Shown: positions 1 to 5,853 of the stretch, piece after piece
Numbering within the stretch: position 1 is the first letter of the stretch
Layout of the letters: each line of letters starts with the position of its first letter
From: Sedimenticola sp.
Lineage (GTDB): Bacteria; Pseudomonadota; Gammaproteobacteria; Chromatiales; Chromatiaceae
NCBI GenBank assembly: GCA_027038775.1
Contig: JALWGP010000346.1
Location: 1,577 to 7,429, forward strand
DNA length: 5,853 bases
Reading direction: 5' to 3'
Program-made: the position numbers and the translations under genes
Notes under the pieces: generated by a model
What the model was told of the DNA's origin: nothing
The model's database searches: none
The model's input: only the letters and a program-made list of their open reading frames with translations

Positions 1-2547
1 GAACGGTTTCTCGAGTACCGGCGCACCGAGGGGCGGAAGTCCATCTTCCTTGGAATCGGCCTGCTGGCGCTGGTCGTGGTCCTCCTCGTCTGGCTGTGGC
101 GCATGCTCAACTATCTCCAGCAGGCGCGTGATCTGGCGGAGCGCTCCCACCGCAGGCTGGAGGATGCGGTGGAGAGTCTGGCGGAAGGGTTCGCGCTGTT
201 CGACAATCGCGACCGGCTGCTGCTCTTCAACCGCACCTTCGTGAAGATGTATCCCTGGCTGAGAGGGCAGTTGAACCCGGGCCTGACCCTGCCAGAGCTG
301 GAGACGAAAATGGCTTCCCGGGTCCACCGGACGAACGTGCAGGGGGAGCCGCTGCTGGGGCTGGACCGGCAGTCGCTGCGGGAACTCTCCTGTATCGAGG
401 AGGTGGAGGGAAAGCAGTGGTACCTGGCGAGCAACCGACCCACCAGCGAGGGTGGCTCGGTGTGGGTACGGACCGACATCACCCGGACGCGCGAGGCCGA
501 ACAGGAGCTGCGCAAGCTGGGCAGGGCGCTGGAGCAGAGCCCCGTCTCGGTGGTCATCACCGACGTGAAGGGCATCATCGAGTACGTGAACCCGAAGTTC
601 GAGGAGGTATCGGGTTACAGCGCGGAGGAGGTGATCGGGGGACGGCCCTCGGTGCTCAAGAGCGGGGAGATGGATTCCGAAGAATACGGCCGCATGTGGC
701 AGACTATCCTCTCCGGCAGGGAATGGAAAGGGGTATTCCACAACCGGCGCAAGGACGGCACCCTATACTGGGAGTCGGCCCTGATCTCGCCCGTGCGCAA
801 CGAAAACGGGGAGATCACCCATTTCATCGGGGTCAAGGAGGACATCACCGAACTGAAGCGCTACCAGGAGTCCCTGCGCATGAGCGCCACGGTGTTCGAT
901 GCCACTTCCGAGGGGATCATTCTCACCGACGCGGATGGATGCATCCGCACCGTCAACCCGGCCTTCACCCGGATCACCGGGTATGAAGCGGAGGAGGTGC
1001 TGGGAAAGCCGGCGACCATCTTTTCGCCCGAAGACAGTTCGGAGGTGGCGGTCAAGGTCTGGGAGGAGCTGGCTTCCCACGACAACTGGTCGGGGGAGGT
1101 CACCAGCTATCGCAAGGATGGCAGCTGGTTCCACCAGTGGGTTTCGGTCACCACTCTGCACGACGAGGGTGGAGCCTGCAGCGGCTACGTGATCATCATC
1201 TCGGACATCACCCAGCACAAGGCAGACCAGGCCAGGATTCTCTACCAGGCGAACTACGACCTGCTCACCGGGCTGCCCAACCGCACCCTGCTGATGGACC
1301 GCCTGCACCAGGCGCTGCGCGCAGCGCGGCGCAGCCAGGGCAAGGTGGCGGTGGTCTTCATCGACCTGGACCGCTTCAAGACGGTGAACGACCTGTATGG
1401 CCACGTGACCGGCGACGAGCTGCTGGAGCAGGTCGCCGAGCGCCTGCGCGGCGCGGTACGGGAGACCGATACCGTGGCGCGTTTCGGGGGCGACGAGTTC
1501 GTCATCGTCGTGCAGCAGGCCCAGGGTGGTGACGAAGTGGCGCTGCTGGCCAACCGGGTCATCAAACTGATCGCACAGCCTTTCGAGCTGAGCAAGCGCA
1601 AGGTGACCATCGGCGCCAGCCTGGGCATCACGCTCTATCCCAACGACGTCTGCCTTCACGACTCCGTCGAGGAGATGGGCAACTCCCTGCTCAGCAACGC
1701 GGACATGGCCATGTACCAGGCCAAGGCGCGCGGTAGGAACCATTTCCAGTTCTTCGAGCAGCGCATGCAGGAAGAGATCAAGATGAACCTCTCCCTGGAA
1801 CAGGACCTGCGGCACGCCCTGGCGAACAATGAGCTCCAGGTCTACTACCAGCCCATTACCGACGGGCCGAGCGGGCGCGTGGTGTCGGTGGAAGCGCTGC
1901 TGCGCTGGCACCACCCGGAGAAAGGGATGATTCCCCCGGCCAGCTTCATCCCCCTGGCGGAGGAGACGGGCCTCATCTACGAAATCGGGAACTGGGTGTT
2001 CCAGACCGCCTGCAGGGAGGTGAAACAGTGGCACGACGAGTGCGGCCTGACCGTGGGGCTCTCCGTGAACCTGTCGGCACGCCAGCGGGACCGGGGATTC
2101 GGGCCCGAGGAGCTGAAACGGCTGCTGGAAGAGACCGGCCTGGAACCGCGCTACCTGACGCTGGAGATCACGGAAAACCTGCTGCTCGAAGAGTCGGAAG
2201 CGGTCCTCGACTGGTTGCATGGGCTCAAGGCCTGTGGTGTCCACCTCTCGGTGGACGATTTTGGTACCGGTTACTCCTCCCTGAGCTACCTCAAGCAGTT
2301 TCCCGTGGATCTCCTCAAGATCGACCAGTCCTTCGTGCGGGGGATCCCGGAGGACAAGGACGATGCCTCGCTGGTGAAGGCCATCATCGCCATGGCGGGC
2401 AGCCTCGGCATCGGCGTGGTGGCCGAAGGAGTGGAGACGGAGGCACAGCGGGAGTACCTGCTGGCCCTCGGCTGCGTCCTGATGCAAGGGTATCGCTTCG
2501 ACCCGCCCCTGCCGGCGGAGGAGGTTCTCCGCAAGTACGCCGCCTGA
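1..2547 (+). CDS. Membrane-anchored PAS-PAS-PAS-GGDEF-EAL cyclic-di-GMP enzyme (5' end outside window)
   Basis: The reading frame is open from base 1 to a TGA at 2545-2547, giving 848 visible residues; the true start lies upstream. Residues about 15-33 form one hydrophobic transmembrane helix, so a periplasmic or membrane sensor region probably precedes it. A helical linker follows, then a PAS_7-like domain (about 53-165), a second PAS (about 170-285) and a third PAS (about 294-405). The GGDEF domain (about 415-582) has an intact GGDEF active site (496-500), D455 and D457, and an inhibitory I-site RETD (487-490) five residues upstream. The EAL domain (about 597-845) keeps E631 of EAL, N690, E722, E725, D752/D753 of DDFGTGYSS, K773, E809 and Q829. 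Both c-di-GMP synthesis (from two GTP) and hydrolysis (to pGpG) therefore look chemically possible at the cytoplasmic membrane face. Which dominates, and the sensed signal, cannot be read from sequence. The second PAS resembles NifL-type flavin PAS domains. The gene ends 12 bases from a convergent operon. The family call is very secure. Confidence 0.96.
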   Translation, partial: ERFLEYRRTEGRKSIFLGIGLLALVVVLLVWLWRMLNYLQQARDLAERSHRRLEDAVESLAEGFALFDNRDRLLLFNRTFVKMYPWLRGQLNPGLTLPELETKMASRVHRTNVQGEPLLGLDRQSLRELSCIEEVEGKQWYLASNRPTSEGGSVWVRTDITRTREAEQELRKLGRALEQSPVSVVITDVKGIIEYVNPKFEEVSGYSAEEVIGGRPSVLKSGEMDSEEYGRMWQTILSGREWKGVFHNRRKDGTLYWESALISPVRNENGEITHFIGVKEDITELKRYQESLRMSATVFDATSEGIILTDADGCIRTVNPAFTRITGYEAEEVLGKPATIFSPEDSSEVAVKVWEELASHDNWSGEVTSYRKDGSWFHQWVSVTTLHDEGGACSGYVIIISDITQHKADQARILYQANYDLLTGLPNRTLLMDRLHQALRAARRSQGKVAVVFIDLDRFKTVNDLYGHVTGDELLEQVAERLRGAVRETDTVARFGGDEFVIVVQQAQGGDEVALLANRVIKLIAQPFELSKRKVTIGASLGITLYPNDVCLHDSVEEMGNSLLSNADMAMYQAKARGRNHFQFFEQRMQEEIKMNLSLEQDLRHALANNELQVYYQPITDGPSGRVVSVEALLRWHHPEKGMIPPASFIPLAEETGLIYEIGNWVFQTACREVKQWHDECGLTVGLSVNLSARQRDRGFGPEELKRLLEETGLEPRYLTLEITENLLLEESEAVLDWLHGLKACGVHLSVDDFGTGYSSLSYLKQFPVDLLKIDQSFVRGIPEDKDDASLVKAIIAMAGSLGIGVVAEGVETEAQREYLLALGCVLMQGYRFDPPLPAEEVLRKYAA

Positions 2548-2563
2548 GGCACCTCTCCCTCAG
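2544..2563. repeat. Short inverted repeat spanning both convergent stop codons
   Basis: CTGAGG (2544-2549) and CCTCAG (2558-2563) are perfect 6-base complements around an 8-base loop. The stem contains the TGA stop of the + strand gene (2545-2547) and the stop of the minus-strand cytochrome gene (2560-2562). It could act as a weak bidirectional 3'-end structure. No T-run follows on either strand, so it is not a standard intrinsic terminator. Part of the symmetry is automatic, because two facing TGA stops are complementary to each other. Confidence 0.35.
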
Positions 2564-4521
2564 ACCAGTCCGCGCTGGAAGAAGCCGATGACCACCAGCG
2601 TCAACAGGAAGAGGCCGAAGCCGAGCAGGATGAAGCCCAGCGTGTAGGAGACGGTCTCGAACCCCTTCGACGGCGGTTCGTCGATGTATCTTTCCAGCTC
2701 TCCGCTCTCTTTCAGCCGCTCGTAGTGGGCCGGGCGCTCCTCCCTGAACTCCTCCAGGTCCCAGCGGCCGGTGAACATGACGCGATCCAGCGGGAACTTG
2801 CTGGGGCGGAAGTGGTTGTTGAAGAAGTGCACCACGAACAGGGTCATCACCGCCAGGAAGGCCTCCAGGCCGTGGGCCAGGGTGGCGAGGTTGAAGACCC
2901 AGCCCGGCAGGAAGCGGCTGAAGAACGGGGAGAACCAGAGGATGATGCCGGAGACGCCGATGACGAAGGCGCCCCAGTAGACAGCCCAGTAGTCGAACTT
3001 TTCCCAGTAGGTCCAGCGGTCGAACTTGGGTGGCTCTCCCTTGCCGAAGAACCAGCGGAACTGGGCCTTCATGTCTTCCCAGTCCTTCCTGCGCGGCAGC
3101 AGGGAGTCGGGGCCGAACCAGTCGAAGTTCCTGTCGCGCGAAACCTTCCACAGGATCACGATGCCGTGGCCGAAGACGGCCAGCAGGAAGACCACGGCGG
3201 CGGCACGGTGGATGTAGCCGAAAGCGCGCGGTCCGCCGAGGAAGTCGATGATGGCCGTGGCCCAGCCGGTGTCGGGGAACATCACCACCATGCCGGTGAG
3301 CACCAGGGTGAGCACCGACAGCGCCAGGGCCCAGTGATTCAGGCGCCAGTACCAGGAGAAGCGGCGAAAGGCCCGGCCACTGTGGTGCCGGATGCGTTTC
3401 GCCCGCACGCGGAAGCGTTTGCCATCCACCGTGACCCATTCATAGGGACGCGATTTGAGTTCGCGCCAGAACCAGAGCATGGAGTGGCTGTAGAAGAAGA
3501 GCAGGGTGAGGATGATGATGCCCAGCATCACGGTGCCCAGCCACCACAGTTCCGGGTTGCGTTCGAAGTCGCCCACGTCGGCATGGGCGCGGAACCCGAT
3601 GAAGTCGGGGCCGGCGTCCTCGTGGCACTTGCGGCAGGTGTCGAGCCGCTGCTCCGCCGATACCAGGGAGAGGGGATCCTCCACCCGGTGGGTGTCGTGG
3701 GGGGCATGGCAGTCCTTGCACTGGGCCACCTCCTTGTCTCCCAGCCAGGCGAGCTGGCCGTGGGTGGTGGCCTTGTAGCTGCGCACTTCCTTCGAGTGGC
3801 AGGTGCCACACTCCTCGACGATGACGCGGTGCGCCGAAAGAGCGCCCGACTCGGCGATGCGGTGGGCCGAGTGGCAGTCCACGCAGGTGGCGCTGTCGCC
3901 CCTCCAGGGGGTCTTCAGGCTGGCGCCGTGGATGGAGTGGCGATACGCCTCCAGCTCCTTCTCGTGGCAAGCGCCACAGGTTTCCGGCGAGTTGAGGCGG
4001 TGTACCGTGGAGCGGCTGTCTTCCGAGGGGAAGACGTAGTGTGCCGTGTGGCAGTCGGAACAGCTGGCGTTGTTCTTCGCCCCCTTTCTTTCGGCGTGCA
4101 CGGAATGGGTGTACTGCCGGGTCTGGATCACCAGTTCCAGGCTGTCGCTGTGGAGCCATGGGGTCCGTTCCGGCGCCGCCCCTTCCCCCTGGGCCAGGTG
4201 GCACTCCACGCAGTCCACCGGCGCGAGGGAGGCTTGGTGGGGAAGCTGCTCGATGTCGACATGGCAGTCCAGGCACTGGTAGCGGCCGTGCACACTCTGG
4301 TGCAGGGCGTCCGCTTCCACGTCCAGGTTCCGCCAGCTGCCGTCCACCGAGGAGCGGGTGCCGAATCCCTTCTGCCCGTGGCATTCCAGGCAGTGGGCCT
4401 CGGTGATCTCGGCCCGCGGGAGAACGGTCTCTCCCGGCAGGAGCCTGGTGTGCTCCGCGCCCGGCAGGGCGAACGCCAGGGTTGCCAGCAGCAGGGCAGT
4501 GACGATCCGCAACCTGTCCAT
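2560..4521 (-). CDS. Nonaheme cytochrome c / membrane cytochrome b fusion, CbcL-like quinol-linked electron conduit
   Basis: The product has 653 residues. An ATG at 4521 is chosen because a signal peptide follows directly (basic start, hydrophobic residues 6-18, likely cut after AFA at 18 or near 22) and it overlaps the amt stop. The periplasmic part (to about 322) has nine CXXCH c-heme sites, at C44, C83, C104, C154, C182, C213, C238, C268 and C296, with many spare His as axial ligands. Six membrane helices follow (about 325-352, 394-415, 435-460, 510-532, 542-566, 623-648). H396, H438, H452, H550 and H565 are candidate b-heme ligands, as in HydC/FdnI-type diheme cytochromes b. The very basic loop 353-393 places that segment in the cytoplasm. 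It likely oxidises quinol, or reduces quinone, and passes electrons through the heme chain to periplasmic carriers. From memory, Geobacter CbcL shares the nine-heme-c plus diheme-b plan; the acceptor here is unknown. No CXXCK catalytic heme motif is present, so an NrfA-like reductase is unlikely. The architecture is clear and the role is inferred. Confidence 0.93.
   Translation of the reverse strand: MDRLRIVTALLLATLAFALPGAEHTRLLPGETVLPRAEITEAHCLECHGQKGFGTRSSVDGSWRNLDVEADALHQSVHGRYQCLDCHVDIEQLPHQASLAPVDCVECHLAQGEGAAPERTPWLHSDSLELVIQTRQYTHSVHAERKGAKNNASCSDCHTAHYVFPSEDSRSTVHRLNSPETCGACHEKELEAYRHSIHGASLKTPWRGDSATCVDCHSAHRIAESGALSAHRVIVEECGTCHSKEVRSYKATTHGQLAWLGDKEVAQCKDCHAPHDTHRVEDPLSLVSAEQRLDTCRKCHEDAGPDFIGFRAHADVGDFERNPELWWLGTVMLGIIILTLLFFYSHSMLWFWRELKSRPYEWVTVDGKRFRVRAKRIRHHSGRAFRRFSWYWRLNHWALALSVLTLVLTGMVVMFPDTGWATAIIDFLGGPRAFGYIHRAAAVVFLLAVFGHGIVILWKVSRDRNFDWFGPDSLLPRRKDWEDMKAQFRWFFGKGEPPKFDRWTYWEKFDYWAVYWGAFVIGVSGIILWFSPFFSRFLPGWVFNLATLAHGLEAFLAVMTLFVVHFFNNHFRPSKFPLDRVMFTGRWDLEEFREERPAHYERLKESGELERYIDEPPSKGFETVSYTLGFILLGFGLFLLTLVVIGFFQRGLV
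3622..4305 (-). repeat. Four tandem diheme modules within the cytochrome c domain
   Basis: At protein level, residues 73-300 split into four units of similar plan: an (S/T)xH(G/A) histidine, a first CXXCH, one or more His, then a second CXXCH. The anchoring His are H78, H142, H198 and H254. The last three units begin at Y137, Y193 and Y249, exactly 56 residues apart. Unit one is shortened. With the lone N-terminal heme at C44 this gives 1 + 4x2 = 9 hemes. The pattern suggests growth of the heme chain by duplication of a two-heme unit. The repeat is in spacing and motifs; I did not see strong nucleotide identity. Confidence 0.7.
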
Positions 4522-4531
4522 CACAGCTTCT
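4519..4531 (-). promoter_or_regulatory. TGATG stop/start overlap with weak ribosome binding site for the cytochrome gene
   Basis: On the minus strand the amt stop TGA (4523-4521) shares its final A with the cytochrome ATG (4521-4519). A weak Shine-Dalgarno-like AGAAG lies at 4531-4527, five bases before the ATG and inside the last codons of amt. This arrangement usually gives translational coupling by re-initiation. It implies that the cytochrome is made from the amt transcript, and it fixes the cytochrome start at 4521. Confidence 0.75.
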
Positions 4532-5783
4532 GGGTGAACTCGGGATAGGCTTCGAGGCCAATCTCGGCGATGTCGGCACCCTGGTACTCGTCCAGCTCCG
4601 ACAGCCGGATGCCCATGGTCTTCTTCAGTGCCAGCCAGGTGACCCAGCTGGCGCCGAAGGTCCAGCCGAAGATGAGCAGAATGCCCTCCACCTGGGCCAG
4701 GAAGCTCGCCTCCGGGTTGGAGAAGGTCACGGCGATGAGCCCCCATATGGCGGCCACGCCGTGCACCGAGATGGCACCCACCGGGTCGTCGATGTGGGCC
4801 CAGCGATCCATGAGCACGATGGAGACCACCACCAGCAGGCCGGCGACGATGCCGATGAAGGTGGCCAGCTCGGGGGTGGGCGTGTAGGGCTCGGCGGTGA
4901 TGGCCACCAGCCCTGCCAGGATGCCGTTGAGGCCCATGGTGAGGTCACTCTTGCCGAACCACAGGCGCGAGAGAATGAGTGCCGCCATGCAGCCGCCGGC
5001 GGCGGCGATGTTGGTGTTGACGAAGATGAGGGAGACGGCGTTGGCGTCGGCCACCGTGGTGACACTGAGCTGGGAGCCGCCGTTGAAGCCGAACCAGCCC
5101 AGCCAGAGGATCAGGGTGCCCAGGGTGGCGAAGGTCATGTTGGAACCGGGAATGGCCATGGGCTGCAGGCCGCCGCCCGGTTTCTTCACGTACTTGCCCT
5201 GGCGCGGTCCCAGCAGCAGCACCCCGGCCAGGGCGGCGGAGGCGCCGGCCAGGTGCACCACGCCGGAGCCGGCGAAGTCGAGAAAGCCCGCCTGGTCGAG
5301 TACGCCGCCGCCCCACTTCCAGTACCCCTCCACCGGGTAGATGAGGCCGGTCATCACCACGGCGAAGAGGAGAAAGGCCCAGAGCTTCATGCGCTCGGCC
5401 ACGGCGCCCGATACGATGGACATGGCGGTGGCCACGAAGACCACCTGGAAAAAGAAGTCGGCGAAGTAGGAGTGGCGCGTCTCACCGCCCGAATTCACCA
5501 CCTCCGCCAGGCTGTGATCCAGTCCCAGGAAGAGGTCCAGGGAGGGAATCCAGGCGCTGGAACTCTCGCCGTACATGAGGTTGTAGCCCGAGAACATGTA
5601 CAGGATGCAGGCGATGGAGTAGAGCGCGATGTTCTTGGTGAGGATCTCGGCCACGCTCTTGGTGCGCACCATGCCCGATTCGAGCATGGCGAAACCGGCA
5701 GCCATCCACATGACCAGGGCGCCGGACATGAGCAGGAAGAAGGTGTCCTGGGAATAGATCAGTTCGATGAGTGTGATTTCCAT
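4521..5783 (-). CDS. amt: Ammonium channel of the Amt/Mep/Rh family
   Basis: The product has 420 residues and eleven predicted membrane helices, and forms a cytoplasmic-membrane channel for ammonium/ammonia. By alignment from memory to E. coli AmtB the working residues are all kept: the phenylalanines F112 and F116 in FQVVF, the gate F233 and S237 in GFNGGS, W157 of WGGG in the external binding site, D169 in DFAG, and the twin pore histidines H177 and H341. It should therefore be a working channel. It lacks the cleaved signal peptide of E. coli AmtB and starts about 12 residues before the first helix, as in a common proteobacterial Amt subtype. The C-terminal tail (about 388-420), the region that contacts the PII protein GlnK, ends in a GADIAEIGLEAYPEF form. 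The frame stays open upstream to the window edge but has no ATG, GTG or TTG codon there, so the ATG at 5783 is preferred; its ribosome binding site is poor. No glnK is visible. The next gene in the operon is the cytochrome fusion. Confidence 0.96.
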   Translation of the reverse strand: MEITLIELIYSQDTFFLLMSGALVMWMAAGFAMLESGMVRTKSVAEILTKNIALYSIACILYMFSGYNLMYGESSSAWIPSLDLFLGLDHSLAEVVNSGGETRHSYFADFFFQVVFVATAMSIVSGAVAERMKLWAFLLFAVVMTGLIYPVEGYWKWGGGVLDQAGFLDFAGSGVVHLAGASAALAGVLLLGPRQGKYVKKPGGGLQPMAIPGSNMTFATLGTLILWLGWFGFNGGSQLSVTTVADANAVSLIFVNTNIAAAGGCMAALILSRLWFGKSDLTMGLNGILAGLVAITAEPYTPTPELATFIGIVAGLLVVVSIVLMDRWAHIDDPVGAISVHGVAAIWGLIAVTFSNPEASFLAQVEGILLIFGWTFGASWVTWLALKKTMGIRLSELDEYQGADIAEIGLEAYPEFTQKL

Positions 5784-5853
5784 GGGGCTATGCTCGTCGG
5801 GAGTTGCTTGCGGTGGGTCCCGTCCCCTGAAAAGCCCGGCATCTGCCCCGAAG
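5784..5853. other. Region upstream of amt, no gene or clear promoter seen
   Basis: Seventy bases precede the amt start on the minus strand. I find no convincing -35/-10 pair, no sigma-54 GG/GC element as would be expected for NtrC control, and only a weak purine stretch (GACGAG, about 10-15 bases upstream) as a ribosome binding site. The promoter may lie beyond the window edge. Confidence 0.5.
5830..5840 (-). terminator. Possible right arm and T-run of an upstream gene's terminator (cut by window edge)
   Basis: Read on the minus strand, GCCGGGC (5840-5834) is followed directly by TTTT (5833-5830), the typical 3' half of an intrinsic terminator. A matching GCCCGGC left arm is not in the 13 bases left before the window edge, so it would have to lie beyond 5853. 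If real, it would end a gene upstream of amt and make amt the first gene of its operon. Confidence 0.25.

Noticed and set aside
76..78. GTG at 76 as the start of the c-di-GMP enzyme
   Set aside because: It falls in the middle of the transmembrane helix, and the frame is open with protein-like sequence back to base 1, so the gene begins upstream of the window.
763..2487. 574-codon open frame on the minus strand opposite the c-di-GMP enzyme
   Set aside because: It lies wholly antisense to a gene with intact PAS, GGDEF and EAL motifs. It matches no family I know, and its His/Gln/Val/Leu-rich composition is typical of an antisense shadow in GC-rich DNA.
2544..2563. Standard Rho-independent terminator between the convergent genes
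   Set aside because: The stem is only 6 bases and no T-run follows on either strand, so I list it only as an inverted repeat.
2560..4521. Nitrite reductase or hydroxylamine oxidoreductase-type catalytic cytochrome
   Set aside because: All nine sites are plain CXXCH, with no CXXCK active-site heme as in typical NrfA. The membrane cytochrome b fusion fits electron transfer better than catalysis.
2725..4548. 607-codon open frame on the + strand opposite the cytochrome gene
   Set aside because: It is antisense to nine CXXCH motifs and the membrane helices, has a Val/Glu/Gly/His-rich composition with no domain, and is best explained by GC-rich third codon positions.
4522..4746. Upstream extension of the cytochrome frame by 75 codons
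   Set aside because: The added residues overlap amt out of frame and show no sensible sequence. The ATG at 4521 is followed at once by a signal peptide, as an exported cytochrome needs.
5784..5852. Longer amt start upstream of 5783
   Set aside because: The frame is open, but it has no usable start codon inside the window, the residues are not signal-peptide-like, and related Amt proteins begin close to this ATG.

Overview
The window is GC-rich (roughly 60-65% by eye) and almost entirely coding. It looks like a chromosomal segment from a respiratory, redox-versatile Proteobacterium, most likely a gammaproteobacterium. This placement rests on protein style (a PAS-rich GGDEF/EAL enzyme, a multiheme cytochrome, an Amt subtype without signal peptide) and not on any marker gene. 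I see no tRNA, rRNA, CRISPR array, insertion sequence, integrase or attachment site.

Layout: positions 1-2547 on the + strand hold the 3' part of a gene for a membrane-anchored cyclic-di-GMP enzyme. It has one transmembrane helix, three PAS domains, a GGDEF domain and an EAL domain, and its N-terminus lies left of the window. It converges, across only 12 bases, on a two-gene minus-strand operon. The first gene of that operon (5783 down to 4521) is an Amt/Mep/Rh ammonium channel. The second (4521 down to 2560) encodes a 653-residue fusion of a periplasmic nonaheme cytochrome c to a six-helix membrane cytochrome b. The two overlap at a TGATG stop/start junction, so they are probably co-transcribed and translationally coupled. 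The last 70 bases (5784-5853) lie upstream of amt and hold no complete gene; they may contain the right arm and T-run of a terminator whose left arm is off the window.

How the genes may work together: the cytochrome has the plan of an inner-membrane quinol:periplasm electron conduit, with nine c-type hemes outside and probably two b-type hemes in the membrane. From memory this is the architecture of Geobacter CbcL, used for respiration to low-potential extracellular acceptors. Coupling such a protein to an ammonium channel is the most unusual thing here, because amt is normally paired with glnK. The neighbouring c-di-GMP enzyme carries a PAS domain resembling the flavin-binding redox sensor of NifL/MmoS, so it might read the same redox state. 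Its convergent orientation gives no direct evidence of a shared pathway.
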